A DNA stretch of 64,000 nt from Ectothiorhodospira haloalkaliphila ATCC 51935 (GTDB lineage Bacteria > Pseudomonadota > Gammaproteobacteria > Ectothiorhodospirales > Ectothiorhodospiraceae): NCBI RefSeq assembly GCF_000633935.1, contig NZ_KK214998.1, positions 410,046 through 474,045 on the forward strand, given 5' to 3'. This document shows, one piece after another, positions 6,992 to 16,641 of this stretch; the first letter of the stretch is position 1, and each line of letters begins with the position of its first letter. The notes under the pieces were generated by a model. It had not been told where the DNA came from, searched no databases, and saw nothing but the letters and a program-made list of their open reading frames with translations. The position numbers and the translations under genes are program-made.

Positions 6992-8038
6992 ATGAAAAAA
7001 ACCGTACTCGCATTTGCAGTCGCCGCCGCCGTGGGCGTGCCCGCCGCCGCTGCTGCCGACACCACCCTGTATGGCCGTTTGAACGTGTCCCTGGATTTTG
7101 TGGATAACGGTGAAGACTCTTCCGCGCAGTTGGCTTCCAACTCTTCCCGTCTGGGTGTTCGTGGTTCGGAGGATCTGGGATTTGCTGGTCTGCGCGGCGT
7201 GTACCAAATTGAGGCCGCACTGCAGGGTGCAGAAGATGACGTCAACCGCGCTTTTGGCGGTAGCGATCTGACCGCTCGCAACACCTACCTTGGCCTTGCC
7301 GGCAATTTCGGTGAAGTCCGTCTTGGTAAGCACGACACGCCTTACAAAATGGCCACGCTGCCCCTGAATTTCTTTGCGGATACCCTGGGTGACAAGCATC
7401 ACGTGGTCAGTCGCGCTGGTGCTGCTGGCGCCGGTGCCGAGGGTACGTTCTATCGTCGACTGGATAACACGCTGCTGTACATGTCCCCGGATCTGGACGG
7501 TCTGCGTTTCATGGGCTCCTACACCACTGATCGTAACGATGATACTCCCTCTGACACGGCCAATGACCTCGACGCCTTCTCGCTGGCAGCCACGTTCAAT
7601 CAAGGGCCCATGTATCTGGCGGTCGCCTATGAGCAGCACAACTTGGATAGCGATGACATCAAGGCCTGGAAAGTGGGTGGAACCTATCAGATTCAGGATC
7701 TGACCCTGGCGGCCATGTATGAAAACATCGATCTGGATTTTGATGATCGGGATGCCTTCCACCTGGGTCTGAAGTATCAGCTGGGTCAGGCCTATGTGAT
7801 GGGTTCCTACACGCACGCGGGTGAACTGTCAAACGATGACGAAGCCCAGATGTTTGCCGTCGGCGGTGGTTATGACTTTACCCGTCGCACCGGTATCTAC
7901 GCTGTCTATGCTCAGGTCAACAACGATGACTTCGGCGCTTATGGTCTGGCGGGTTCCGGCAAGGGTAAGGGCGTTACCCCCGATGGTGTCGATCAGAACG
8001 TCAAGGGCTTCCAGCTCGGCGTGACCCACAACTTCTAA
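6992..8038 (+). CDS. General outer-membrane porin
   Basis: 348-residue trimeric 16-strand beta-barrel porin of the Gram-negative OmpC/PorB-like superfamily, for diffusion of small solutes across the outer membrane. A signal peptide (MKKTVLAFAVAAAVGVPAAAAA, cleaved before DTTLYG) is followed by the family opening TTLYGRLNVSLDF, the NSSRLGVRGSEDLG motif, alternating amphipathic strands and the terminal strand ending VTHNF, with the C-terminal Phe that BAM recognises. I chose the ATG at 6992 because of the signal peptide and the AGAGGA ribosome site; the frame is open further upstream but overlaps the promoter. The loops are acidic (many Asp). Expression is probably sigma-54-dependent. Substrate is unknown. 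Confidence 0.93.
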   Translation: MKKTVLAFAVAAAVGVPAAAAADTTLYGRLNVSLDFVDNGEDSSAQLASNSSRLGVRGSEDLGFAGLRGVYQIEAALQGAEDDVNRAFGGSDLTARNTYLGLAGNFGEVRLGKHDTPYKMATLPLNFFADTLGDKHHVVSRAGAAGAGAEGTFYRRLDNTLLYMSPDLDGLRFMGSYTTDRNDDTPSDTANDLDAFSLAATFNQGPMYLAVAYEQHNLDSDDIKAWKVGGTYQIQDLTLAAMYENIDLDFDDRDAFHLGLKYQLGQAYVMGSYTHAGELSNDDEAQMFAVGGGYDFTRRTGIYAVYAQVNNDDFGAYGLAGSGKGKGVTPDGVDQNVKGFQLGVTHNF

Positions 8039-8103
8039 GAAGTCGGTCCCAACAACCGACCCGCATACCCGCCGCTTGCCGGCGGGATGCAAGAAGCACT
8101 CAG

Positions 8104-8140
8104 AGCGTGGCAGGGTTCTCCCTTGTCACGCTTTTTTTTT
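8104..8140 (+). terminator. Rho-independent terminator of the porin gene
   Basis: Stem AGCGTG...CACGCT with an inner AGGG/CCCT pair, followed by nine T. It lies 65 bp after the porin stop. Confidence 0.85.
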
Positions 8141-8168
8141 GCTGTCCCCGTGGATCTCTCTCCTAACT

Positions 8169-8323
8169 GATCCCCCATCCCCCCGTAGCAATCCCCCCAT
8201 CCCCCCGTAGGGGCGCTTCGAGAAGCGCCCGGCCGCCGCCAACGATGCCACCTAATCCCCACCCGTCAGGCCATCCACGTGAGCCACCCCGCCGGGGGTC
8301 GTTCGCGAACGACCCGTACGTGG
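8169..8323. repeat. Palindromes and a short direct repeat ahead of the FAD/Fe-S gene
   Basis: The 390-bp gap between porin and the next start holds the porin terminator, two copies of ATCCCCCC(A)TCCCCCCGTAG-type sequence (8170-8210), a hairpin GGGCGCTTCGAGAAGCGCCC (8211-8230) and a perfect 20-bp palindrome GGGTCGTTCGCGAACGACCC (8296-8315) flanked by CCACGT/ACGTGG. Both hairpins are TTCG-centred and resemble REP-type elements. No gene is seen. Confidence 0.55.
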
Positions 8324-8430
8324 CTTGGGGTTGCCGAGAGAGTCCTGGCCAACGCCGGCCCCAGCTTGTCACCCCCGGCTTCCCCCTGCTACTCTGCTCA
8401 GTTCTCTCCGCAATCCCCCTCCCCGCACCC

Positions 8431-11400
8431 ATGACCTCAACCACCCGCATTCGCGAGATTCCCTACAACTACACCTCCTATTCCGATCGCGAGATCGTCC
8501 TTCGTTTTCTCGGACAGCCCATGTGGGATGTCCTCAATGAACTGCGCGGCGAGCGCCGTACCGGTGTGTCCGCCCGCATGTTGTTCGAAGTGCTCGGGGA
8601 CATGTGGGTGGTTACCCGCAATCCCTACATCCAGGACGACCTGATGGCCGACCGCAAGCGCCTGGGCAATCTGGTGGGCGCCATGGACCATCGTGTGGAT
8701 CAGATCATCGCCCGGGCCCAGGGCAATGAGCGTGCCCTTGCCTTGGCCGAAGAGGCTCGTCAGGCCGTGCGCCGGTTCGAGGCCTGGTTCCCGGCGCAGC
8801 GCGAACTGCGCGCCCGGGTGCGCCGGCGCTTGATGAAGTACACCCGCAAGGACAACATTCAGTTCGATGGCCTGGCCCGGGTGTCCCATGTGACCGATGC
8901 CACCGACTGGCGTGTGGAGCTGCCCTTTGTGGTGGTGAATCCCGATTCCGAGGAAGAGATGGCCGCGATTGTGGCCGCCTGCCTGGAACTGGGGCTGACC
9001 GTCATTCCCCGTGGCGGCGGCACCGGCTATACCGGCGGCGCCGTGCCACTCACCGACGATGCCGCGGTGATCAACACCGAAAAGCTGGATGCCGTGGGCG
9101 AGGTGGAATTCCTGCGCCTGCCCGGCGTGGATCAACAGGTGGCCACCGTTCGCGCCGAGGCCGGGGTGGTCACCCGCCGGGTGGCCGAATCCGCGGCTCG
9201 GGGGGGGCATGTGTTCGCCGTGGATCCCACCTCCCAGGATGCCTCCACCATCGGCGGCAACATCGCCATGAATGCCGGCGGCAAGAAGGCCGTGCTCTGG
9301 GGGACCGCCCTGGACAACCTGGTCTCCTGGCGCATGGTCACTCCCGATGCCCGCTGGGTGGAGGTGGAACGCCTGAACCACAACCTGGGCAAGATCCACG
9401 ACCAGGAAGAGGTGACCTTCCGGGTGAGCCGTTACCAGGCCGACGGGCGCACCCTGGACGGCGAGCCCCAGATCCTGTCCTTCCCCGGCAAGACCTGCCG
9501 CAAGGAGGGGCTGGGCAAGGATGTGACCGACAAGCGTCTGCAGGACCTGCCCGGGGTGCAGAAGGAAGGCTGCGACGGCCTGATCACCTCGGCCGTGTTC
9601 GTGGTCCATCAGATGGCCGCCCATATGCGCACCGTGTGCCTGGAGTTCTACGGCACCGACCTGCACGAGGCGGTGCCCGCCATCGTCGAGATCAAGGATG
9701 CCCTGGAGGCCGATCCCAAGGTGCAGCTGGCGGGGCTGGAACACCTGGACGAGCGCTATGTGCGCGCCGTGCGCTACACCCCCAAGGGGGCCCGCCGCGA
9801 ACGCCCCAAGATGCTGCTGGTGGCCGATCTGGCCTCCGAGGACGAGAAGGCGGTGGCCGAGGCCGCGTCGCGCATGGTGCGCCTGGCCAATGCCCGCAAC
9901 GGCGACGGCTTCATCGCCATCAGCCCCGAGGCCCGTCAGCGTTTCTGGGCCGACCGCTCCCGCACCGCAGCCATCGCCGCCCACACCAACGCCTTCAAGA
10001 TCAACGAGGACGTGGTGATTCCCCTGGATCGACTGGGCGAGTACAGCGAGGGGATTGAACGCATCAACATCCAGCAGTCCATGGCCAACAAGCTGCGCAT
10101 GGCCGAGGAGATCCTGGCCTGCCTGGCCAAGGACCACAAGGCCCTGGTGGATAAACTGGGACTGGACAACGACGAGGCCCGCACCTGGTTCGAGAAGCGT
10201 CGTCGCGCCGCCGAAGACCTGGTGACCGCGGTACGCGACCGCTGGCAGGCGATCCGGGATCACCTGGAATCCGATGCCCGCGAACATGACGTCCTGCTGG
10301 ACGACAAGGCCAGGGAAGACTTGCGGCCCGGAGATCGACTGATCCAGCTCATCCTGCGCCGCAGCCTGGTGATCTCCTACCGGCGCGAGATCGAGGATCC
10401 ACTCTACGAGATCTTCGATGGCCGCGATCTGGACCCGGTGCGCCAGAACATCCAGCAGATCCATGACCGGGTGCTCACCAGTCGCCTGTTCGTGGCCCTG
10501 CACATGCACGCCGGCGACGGCAACGTGCACACCAACATCCCGGTCAACTCCAACGACTACGCCATGATGCACGAGGCCGAGCGCATCGTGGATCAGGTGA
10601 TGGACCTGGCCCGCCATCTGGGCGGTGTGATCTCCGGTGAGCATGGCATCGGGCTCACCAAGATGCAGTATCTGGAGCCCGAGGATGTGGAGGCCTTTGC
10701 CGAGTACAAGCGCCGCGTCGATCCCCAGGACCGCTTCAACCGCGGCAAGCTGCGCGCTGGCTCCGGCCTGACCACCGCCTACACCCCGTCGCTACGGCTG
10801 GTGCAGGAGGAGGCCCTGATCCTGGAGCAGAGCGAGCTGGGCGACCTCAACGATGACATCAAGGACTGCCTGCGCTGTGGCAAGTGCAAGCCCGTGTGCA
10901 ACACCCATGTGCCCCGGGCCAATCTGCTGTATTCGCCGCGCAACAAGATCCTGGCCACCGGGCTGATCATCGAGGCCTTTCTGTACGAGGAGCAGACCCG
11001 CCGCGGCCTGTCCTTCCGGCATTTCGATGAACTCAACGATGTGGCGGATCACTGCACCGTCTGCCACAAGTGCCTCACGCCCTGCCCGGTGGACATCGAC
11101 TTCGGCGAAGTCACCTCCCGGATGCGCGCCATCCTCATGGATCGTGGTCAGCGCAAGACCAGCCTGGCGGCCCGGGTGTCCATGGCCTTCCTGAATATCA
11201 AGGACCCGTCCACAGTGAAGGTGATGCGCAAGGCCCTGGCCCAATGGGGCTTTGCCGGTCAGCGCATGGGGCATCAGGTGTTCCGTCGCCTCGGGTTGCT
11301 CAATGGGAACAAGCGCCCGTCGGCCACCACCGGCAAGGCGCCCATCCAGGAGCAGGTCATCCACATGGTGAAAAACCCCTTGCCGGCGGGGCTGCCCAAG

Positions 11401-12276
11401 CAGACCACCCGGGCCATGCTGGGTCTGGAAGACCCGAGCCAGGTGGCGATCGTCCGCGATCCGGCCCAGGTGGAAGAGAACGGCGAGGCGGTGTTCTATT
11501 TCCCCGGCTGCGGCTCCGAGCGGCTGTTCAGCCAGGTGGGCCTGGCCACCCTGGCCATGCTCTATCGCACTGGCGCCCAGACCGTGCTGCCTCCGGGTTA
11601 CCTGTGCTGCGGCTATCCCCAGGAAGCCGCCGGTGACAAGGCCCGAGGGCGTGCCATCACCACCGAGAACCGGGTGCTGTTCCACCGGGTGGCCAACACC
11701 CTGAACTATCTGGACATCAAGACGGTGGTGGTGTCCTGCGGTACCTGCATGGATCAGTTGCTCAAGTACGAGTTCGAGCGTATCTTCCCCGGTTGCCGTC
11801 TGCTGGACATCCACGAGTATCTGATGGAGAAGGGCGTGAAGCTGGAGGGCGTGGAAGGGGTGCAGTATCTCTACCACGACCCCTGCCACAGCCCCATGAA
11901 GACCTACACCCCCACCGAGGTGGCCGGCGACCTTCTGGGTCAGCCCGTGACCCTGTCGGATCGCTGCTGTGGCGAGGCGGGCACCTTCGCGGTGAGTCGC
12001 CCGGACGTGGCCACCCAGGTGCGTTTCCGCAAGCAGGAGGAGATCCACAAGGGCGTCACCCAGCTCAGCGGCGAGCCCGTGGCCGTGGGCGGCAACGTGA
12101 AGATGCTCACCGCCTGCCCGGCCTGTCAGCAGGGCCTGTCCCGTTATCGTGAGGATACGGGGACGGAGACGGATTACATCGTCGTGGAGATGGCCAATGC
12201 CCTGATGGGCCAGAGCTGGCAGCAGGAGTTCATCCAGAAGGCGCGCAGCGGCGGGATCGAAAAAGTGCTTCTGTAA
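8431..12276 (+). CDS. Giant FAD-binding / 4Fe-4S / CCG-domain oxidoreductase (DUF3683 type)
   Basis: 1281-residue fusion related to D-lactate, glycolate and D-2-hydroxyglutarate dehydrogenases; probably oxidises a 2-hydroxy acid and passes electrons through Fe-S clusters to the quinone pool. An N-terminal ~170-residue domain is of the DUF3683 type. The FAD_binding_4 domain follows ([10 protein letters not shown] near residue 194), then the FAD-oxidase C domain ([23 protein letters not shown]). Two 4Fe-4S motifs follow: [11 protein letters not shown] near 813 and [12 protein letters not shown] near 875. Finally come two CCG cysteine-rich domains (FPGCG near 1026, CCGYPQ, SCGTCMD, HDPCHS near 1149, CCGEAG). 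In GlcDEF or LldEFG these parts are separate subunits. The ATG at 8431 is the first that gives family-like sequence; upstream residues come from repeats. Substrate is not determinable here. Confidence 0.9.
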   Translation: MTSTTRIREIPYNYTSYSDREIVLRFLGQPMWDVLNELRGERRTGVSARMLFEVLGDMWVVTRNPYIQDDLMADRKRLGNLVGAMDHRVDQIIARAQGNERALALAEEARQAVRRFEAWFPAQRELRARVRRRLMKYTRKDNIQFDGLARVSHVTDATDWRVELPFVVVNPDSEEEMAAIVAACLELGLTVIPRGGGTGYTGGAVPLTDDAAVINTEKLDAVGEVEFLRLPGVDQQVATVRAEAGVVTRRVAESAARGGHVFAVDPTSQDASTIGGNIAMNAGGKKAVLWGTALDNLVSWRMVTPDARWVEVERLNHNLGKIHDQEEVTFRVSRYQADGRTLDGEPQILSFPGKTCRKEGLGKDVTDKRLQDLPGVQKEGCDGLITSAVFVVHQMAAHMRTVCLEFYGTDLHEAVPAIVEIKDALEADPKVQLAGLEHLDERYVRAVRYTPKGARRERPKMLLVADLASEDEKAVAEAASRMVRLANARNGDGFIAISPEARQRFWADRSRTAAIAAHTNAFKINEDVVIPLDRLGEYSEGIERINIQQSMANKLRMAEEILACLAKDHKALVDKLGLDNDEARTWFEKRRRAAEDLVTAVRDRWQAIRDHLESDAREHDVLLDDKAREDLRPGDRLIQLILRRSLVISYRREIEDPLYEIFDGRDLDPVRQNIQQIHDRVLTSRLFVALHMHAGDGNVHTNIPVNSNDYAMMHEAERIVDQVMDLARHLGGVISGEHGIGLTKMQYLEPEDVEAFAEYKRRVDPQDRFNRGKLRAGSGLTTAYTPSLRLVQEEALILEQSELGDLNDDIKDCLRCGKCKPVCNTHVPRANLLYSPRNKILATGLIIEAFLYEEQTRRGLSFRHFDELNDVADHCTVCHKCLTPCPVDIDFGEVTSRMRAILMDRGQRKTSLAARVSMAFLNIKDPSTVKVMRKALAQWGFAGQRMGHQVFRRLGLLNGNKRPSATTGKAPIQEQVIHMVKNPLPAGLPKQTTRAMLGLEDPSQVAIVRDPAQVEENGEAVFYFPGCGSERLFSQVGLATLAMLYRTGAQTVLPPGYLCCGYPQEAAGDKARGRAITTENRVLFHRVANTLNYLDIKTVVVSCGTCMDQLLKYEFERIFPGCRLLDIHEYLMEKGVKLEGVEGVQYLYHDPCHSPMKTYTPTEVAGDLLGQPVTLSDRCCGEAGTFAVSRPDVATQVRFRKQEEIHKGVTQLSGEPVAVGGNVKMLTACPACQQGLSRYREDTGTETDYIVVEMANALMGQSWQQEFIQKARSGGIEKVLL

Positions 12277-12287
12277 CCAAAACCAAG

Positions 12288-12397
12288 AGCCCCTCTCCCC
12301 TAAGGGGAGAGGGGTTGGGGTGAGGGGAGGGCAAACCCGGCACCACGCCCGCCGCCGCCCCTCATCCCCGGCCCTTCTCCCCGGAGGGGAGAAGGGA
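12288..12397. repeat. Family A intergenic hairpin pair, copy 1
   Basis: CCCCTCTCCCC/GGGGAGAGGGG hairpin, a spacer, then CCCTTCTCCCC/GGGGAGAAGGG hairpin, bounded by CCCCTCA-type arms. It fills the gap between the FAD/Fe-S gene and uppP. Similar units occur at 15799, 28027, 28871, 52918 and 62949. Confidence 0.8.
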
Positions 12398-12432
12398 GTT
12401 TCATACCAACAACCAAGACAGCAGGATCCCAC

Positions 12433-13290
12433 ATGGCTCTATGGATAGCCGTGCTCCTGGGCATCATCCAGGGCGTGTTCATGTTCCTCCCCGTCAGTTC
12501 CACCGCCCACATGGTGCTGGCGGAACACTGGCTCATCGGCCGTGGGGAATCCCTGCCGCCACCGGACAGCCCGGAGATGATCCTGTTCGCCCTGGTGGTG
12601 CATGTGGGTACCCTGGTGTCCATCATCGTGGTCTTCTGGACCAGCCTGTGGCGCTTCACTCTGGGGGCCCTGGGCGGGGCCTGGCAGTGGGCAGGGCAGG
12701 GGGGGCGGGGGCCGGCGCCCCTGTACTGGCGCCTGTTCTGGCTGGGGATGTTCTCGGTGCTCTGCACCGGCCTGCTGGGCCTGGCCTTCAAGGCCGCCTT
12801 CGAGCAGATATTCGCCCATCCCTGGATGATCGCCATCACCCTCACCCTGACCGGCATCCTGCTGTGGTGGACGGATCGCCTGTCGCCGCGAAAGCGGGGC
12901 CTCAAGGGCATCAACTGGCGGGTGGCCGGGGTCATCGGTCTGGCCCAGGGGCTGGCCCTGATGCCGGGGCTGTCGCGCAGTGCCATGACCATCATGTTCT
13001 CCCTCTTCGCCGGCCTCAAGCGACGCTGGGCGGCGGAGTACAGCTTCTTCCTGGCCATCCCCACCATCTGCGCCGCCACGCTGGTGCAGGCCATCCAGGT
13101 CCATCGGGCCGACGAGCCCGTGGTCATCGGCCTGGCGCCCCTGGCGGTGGGCTTCGTGGTGGCGGCGGTGGTGGGGATCATCTCCCTGAAGCTGGTGATC
13201 TACTTCCTGTATCGGGCGCAGTTGAAGGTGTTCTCGTTCTACGTCTGGTTCCTGGCCCTGGCGGTGGCCATGGGGTGGCTGGGGGTATGA
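12433..13290 (+). CDS. UppP/BacA-family undecaprenyl-diphosphatase homologue with altered active site
   Basis: 285-residue polytopic membrane protein of the family that recycles undecaprenyl pyrophosphate to the lipid carrier for peptidoglycan and O-antigen synthesis. The first helix carries IIQGVFMFLPVSSTAHMV. E. coli BacA has glutamates at the positions occupied here by Gln13 and Met17 (EGLTEFLPVSSTGH), while Ser23 and His26 are kept. The second motif MPGLSRSAMT keeps the conserved arginine (Arg182). The overall fold and length match the family, so it is either a divergent active lineage or has changed function. No other family member is in the window. It stands alone, convergent with the DUF2905 gene. 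Confidence 0.85.
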   Translation: MALWIAVLLGIIQGVFMFLPVSSTAHMVLAEHWLIGRGESLPPPDSPEMILFALVVHVGTLVSIIVVFWTSLWRFTLGALGGAWQWAGQGGRGPAPLYWRLFWLGMFSVLCTGLLGLAFKAAFEQIFAHPWMIAITLTLTGILLWWTDRLSPRKRGLKGINWRVAGVIGLAQGLALMPGLSRSAMTIMFSLFAGLKRRWAAEYSFFLAIPTICAATLVQAIQVHRADEPVVIGLAPLAVGFVVAAVVGIISLKLVIYFLYRAQLKVFSFYVWFLALAVAMGWLGV

Positions 13291-13299
13291 TCGGCGCGA

Positions 13300-13500
13300 T
13301 CAGCGGTTGAAGAACCACAGCACCACCGACAGCAGCACGCTGACGATGATGGCTGTGGTGATGGGGAAGTAGAAGCTGAAGTTCTCCCGCTGGATGATGA
13401 TGTCCCCGGGCAGCCGCCCCAGCCCCAGCTTGCTGATCCAGGGCCAGGCGAGGCCCACGACGATCAGGATGATGCCCAGGATGATGAGTGTGCGTGCCAT
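13300..13500 (-). CDS. DUF2905 small membrane protein
   Basis: 66-residue protein with two transmembrane helices separated by the family signature GLGRLPGDIIIQRENFSFYFPI. Function is unknown. It lies 10 bp downstream of rpiA on the same strand and is probably co-transcribed with it. Length and signature match the family exactly. Confidence 0.9.
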   Translation of the reverse strand: MARTLIILGIILIVVGLAWPWISKLGLGRLPGDIIIQRENFSFYFPITTAIIVSVLLSVVLWFFNR

Positions 13501-13510
13501 GGGGTGGACA

Positions 13511-14170
13511 TCACCTCAAGGTCCGAACGCCATCCTTCCCGCTCAGGATCAGCACGTCCGCCGGACGTCTGGCGAAGATCCCCACGGTGACCACCCCGGC
13601 GATCTGATTCAACTGACCCTCCAGCTCCACCGGGTTGGCGATGTGCAGGTTGTGGATGTCCAGGATCAGGTTGCCATTGTCGGTGGTGAAGCCCTGGCGC
13701 AGTTCCGGCTGACCGCCCATCTTCAGGATTTCCCGGGCCACAAAACTGCGGGCCATGGGGATGACTTCCACGGGTAGGGGAAAGGCCCCCAGCATGCCCA
13801 CCAGCTTGGATTCGTCGGCGATGCAGACGAACTTCTCGCTGGCCGCGGCGACGATCTTTTCCCGGGTGAGGGCGCCGCCGCCGCCCTTGATCAGGTGCAG
13901 GTGCTCGGTGGCCTCGTCGGCGCCGTCCACGTACAGGGGCAGCTGCCCGGCGCTGTTGAGGTCCATCACCGGGATGCCGTGCTTGCGCAGACGCTCGGCG
14001 CTCACCTCCGAGGAGGCCACCGTGCCCTCGATGCGGGCCTTCATGCCGGCCAGCAGGTCGATGAAGTGGTTGGCCGTGGAACCGGTGCCCACGCCCACGA
14101 TCATGTCGTCTTCCACGTATTGCAGGGCCGCTTCGGCGGCGGCCTTTTTCAGTTGGTCGGCATTGCTCAT
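13511..14170 (-). CDS. rpiA: Ribose-5-phosphate isomerase A
   Basis: 219-residue enzyme interconverting ribose 5-phosphate and ribulose 5-phosphate in the non-oxidative pentose phosphate pathway (and the Calvin cycle if present). Family motifs: [14 protein letters not shown] (phosphate loop), [21 protein letters not shown] (with the catalytic Asp) and [14 protein letters not shown]. Length equals the E. coli enzyme. It is divergent from ilvA with a ~100-bp gap. Confidence 0.96.
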   Translation of the reverse strand: MSNADQLKKAAAEAALQYVEDDMIVGVGTGSTANHFIDLLAGMKARIEGTVASSEVSAERLRKHGIPVMDLNSAGQLPLYVDGADEATEHLHLIKGGGGALTREKIVAAASEKFVCIADESKLVGMLGAFPLPVEVIPMARSFVAREILKMGGQPELRQGFTTDNGNLILDIHNLHIANPVELEGQLNQIAGVVTVGIFARRPADVLILSGKDGVRTLR

Positions 14171-14274
14171 GCTCGGGTCTCTCCTCTGGTTTTGTGAGGG
14201 GATTCTACGCAGGAGACGGGAGGATAAGCCAGCCCGCCTTGCGGCCCTTGAACCCCCCGCTGTATCTTGAGGGG

Positions 14275-15789
14275 ATGTCCTATCCCTACCTGCAGAAGAT
14301 CCTCACAGCCCGGGTCTACGATGTGGCGCGCGAAACGCCGCTGGACCCCATGCCCACCCTCACACGCCGCCTGGGTAACCAGATTCTGCTCAAGCGGGAA
14401 GACCTGCAACCGGTCTTCTCCTTCAAGCTGCGCGGCGCCTACCACAAGATCGTCAACCTCCCCAGGGAAGTCCGCGAAAAGGGGGTGATCTGTGCCTCGG
14501 CCGGCAACCATGCCCAGGGGGTGGCGCTGGCGGGGAAACGGTTGGGCATCAAGGCGGTGATCGTCATGCCCCAGACCACGCCCTCCATCAAGGTGGAAGC
14601 CGTGCGCGCCCTGGGTGGGGAGACCATCCTGCACGGGGATTCCTACGATGATGCCTACCAGCTCACCCAGGAGTTGATGGAAAAGCATGGCTACGCCTTC
14701 ATCCATCCCTTCGACGACCCGGATGTGATCGCAGGCCAGGGCACGGTGGCCATGGAACTGCTGCGCCAGCACCCCGACCCCCTGGACGCGGTGTTCATTC
14801 CCGTGGGTGGCGGTGGCCTGGCGGCGGGTATGGCGGTGTACATCAAGGCCCTGCGCCCGGACATCAAGGTGATCGGCGTGGAGCCCGAGGACGCCCCCTC
14901 CATGCACGATGCCCTGGAGAAGAAACGGCGCATCATCCTGGATCAGGTGGGCATCTTTGCCGACGGCGTGGCCGTGCGCCAGGCAGGCAAGGAGAATTAC
15001 CGGATCTGCCGGGAGCACATGGACGAGGTGATCCTGGTCACCACCGACGAGATCTGCGCCGCCACCAAGGATGTCTTTGACGACACCCGGGTGATGGCCG
15101 AGCCGGCCGGTGCCCTGTCGGTGGCAGGGCTCAAGAAATACATCGAGCGTGAGGGTGTGCGTGATGGCCGCTACGCGGCGGTGCTCAGCGGCGCCAACAT
15201 CAATTTCGATCGCCTGCGGCATGTGACCGAGCGGGCGGAGTTGGGTGAGCATCGGGAAGCCTTGTTCGCGGCCACGATTCCCGAGCGCCCCGGGAGCTTT
15301 CGCGCCTTCTGCGAGGCCATCGGCAAGCGCGGCATCACCGAGTTCAACTATCGCTATGCGGACCGGAACGAGGCCCATATCTTCGTGGGGGTGCAGCTCA
15401 GCGGCGGCGAGCCGGAGGGCCGGGCCCTGCTGGAGGACCTGCGGGCCAAGGGCTACCCCATCGAGGATCTGAGCGGCAACGAGATGGCCAAGGTGCACCT
15501 GCGCCACATGGTGGGCGGGCACGCCGGTCATGCGGGAGATGAGATGATCTACCGCTTCGAGTTTCCCGAGCGGCCGGGGGCGTTGATGCGTTTTCTGTCA
15601 CAAATGGGGCAGGACTGGAACATCAGTCTGTTCCACTACCGTAATCACGGGGCTGCCTACGGGCGGGTGCTGGTGGGCATCCAGGTCCCGCCCGGGGACA
15701 AGCAGCGGTTTCGGCGGTTCTTGAAGGAGCTGGGGTATACCCACTGGGAAGAAACGGAGAATCCGGTGTACCGGTTGTTCCTGGGTTGA
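14275..15789 (+). CDS. ilvA: Threonine ammonia-lyase, biosynthetic
   Basis: 504-residue PLP enzyme making 2-oxobutyrate from threonine, the first step of isoleucine synthesis. The PLP lysine lies in [11 protein letters not shown] near residue 50; NHAQGVA and the glycine loop [11 protein letters not shown] bind the cofactor phosphate. Two ACT-like regulatory domains (~325-405 and ~420-504; [14 protein letters not shown] and [14 protein letters not shown]) mediate isoleucine/valine control, the arrangement of E. coli IlvA rather than the catabolic TdcB. ATG 14275 is preceded by TTGAGGGG; the frame extends upstream without homology. Confidence 0.96.
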   Translation: MSYPYLQKILTARVYDVARETPLDPMPTLTRRLGNQILLKREDLQPVFSFKLRGAYHKIVNLPREVREKGVICASAGNHAQGVALAGKRLGIKAVIVMPQTTPSIKVEAVRALGGETILHGDSYDDAYQLTQELMEKHGYAFIHPFDDPDVIAGQGTVAMELLRQHPDPLDAVFIPVGGGGLAAGMAVYIKALRPDIKVIGVEPEDAPSMHDALEKKRRIILDQVGIFADGVAVRQAGKENYRICREHMDEVILVTTDEICAATKDVFDDTRVMAEPAGALSVAGLKKYIEREGVRDGRYAAVLSGANINFDRLRHVTERAELGEHREALFAATIPERPGSFRAFCEAIGKRGITEFNYRYADRNEAHIFVGVQLSGGEPEGRALLEDLRAKGYPIEDLSGNEMAKVHLRHMVGGHAGHAGDEMIYRFEFPERPGALMRFLSQMGQDWNISLFHYRNHGAAYGRVLVGIQVPPGDKQRFRRFLKELGYTHWEETENPVYRLFLG

Positions 15790-15798
15790 GGAAGGACA

Positions 15799-15904
15799 CC
15801 CTTCTCCCCCTTGGGGAGAAGGGCTGGGAATGAGGGGTGGCGGTGGGCAGGGTGCCTGGGTTTGCCCCTCACCCCAACCCCTCTCCCCGGAGGGGGAGAG
15901 GGGC
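15799..15904. repeat. Family A intergenic hairpin pair, copy 2
   Basis: Same two-hairpin unit, here in the inverse order (AGAAGGG half first, CCCCAACCCCTCTCC half second). It separates the convergent ilvA and the 107-residue gene. Confidence 0.8.
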
Positions 15905-15909
15905 TCTGG

Positions 15910-16233
15910 TCACTTTGCCTTCAAGGCCTCCTCATTGAAGGCGTCATCAATCCCGGTGATGGTCTTTTCCACCATCCGGAAACCCTCCACCGGGGCATCG
16001 TCCCCCATGTACTTGAGCCGCAGGGGTCCGAGGGCCTTCACCGCCTGGGCCCGTTCGATGAGGGTCTGTGCATCCCGTTCACCGTCTCCGCCCAGGGCCT
16101 TGACGATCTCCCCGGCAATGGGGCCCGTGTGTTCCCCATCCCGGGCCTTGTCCAGGGTCTCCTGGGGCGAGCCATCCAGCAGCCCCAGCCCGGTGTGTGC
16201 ATCCAGGTGGCTCAGCAGTTCGCTCAGGGTCAT
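15910..16233 (-). CDS. Hypothetical protein, 107 residues
   Basis: Not recognised. From ATG 16233 the protein reads MTLSELLSHLDAHTGLGLLD... and ends EEALKAK; it is mostly helical, without signal peptide, membrane segment or cysteine. A longer frame to 16290 adds 19 unlikely residues. Codon use looks like its neighbours, and a family A repeat lies immediately downstream, as after other real genes here. It is divergent from the brnT gene. Confidence 0.6.
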   Translation of the reverse strand: MTLSELLSHLDAHTGLGLLDGSPQETLDKARDGEHTGPIAGEIVKALGGDGERDAQTLIERAQAVKALGPLRLKYMGDDAPVEGFRMVEKTITGIDDAFNEEALKAK

Positions 16234-16365
16234 GGCAGGGCGCTCCCGGTTGCATCTGTCTGGCCCCGAACATGGCACGAGGCGCGGCACGATTCAACCA
16301 CGGGATTTGCCGGTCAATCGCCGCCTGAACTGGTCCGGTTGGAAACTTGTCCATACAATAAGCTC

Positions 16366-16641
16366 ATGAGGATCGACTTCGACCCATGCAAGAGCGAGCG
16401 GAATGCCAGGGAGCGTGGGTTACCATTCACGGCCGTGAAACATTTCGATTGGGAAAACGCGGTCTTCTGCGAAGATCAGCGCTTCGACTACCCCGAAATG
16501 CGTTTCATCGGTCTCGGCAAAATCGGGACGCGTGTGCATGTGGTGTGCTTTACGCCCGTTGAGGGCGGCATTCGCGTGACCAGCCGGAGAAAAGCCAACC
16601 CGCGGGAGGTGAGGCGCTATGAAAACGCCATTGACGGATAA
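16366..16641 (+). CDS. brnT: BrnT-family ribonuclease toxin
   Basis: 91-residue type II toxin (DUF497), an RNase of RelE-like fold that inhibits translation. Recognisable elements: the start MRIDFDPCKSERNARERGLPF, the conserved F-D-x-x-x-A pair (HFDWENAVFCEDQR), and the end VTSRRKANPREVRRYEN with the basic catalytic helix. ATG 16366 follows a TACAAT -10-like hexamer at 16354. Its 3' end overlaps the antitoxin gene by 23 bp, the usual toxin-first order of brnTA. It could be chromosomal or a relic of transfer; nothing mobile is seen beside it. Confidence 0.9.
   Translation: MRIDFDPCKSERNARERGLPFTAVKHFDWENAVFCEDQRFDYPEMRFIGLGKIGTRVHVVCFTPVEGGIRVTSRRKANPREVRRYENAIDG

Noticed and set aside
8437-10644. 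735-residue minus-strand frame opposite the FAD/Fe-S gene
   Set aside because: Mirror frame of the long oxidoreductase; His/Gly/Val-rich composition is typical of antisense shadows, and it has no start signal.
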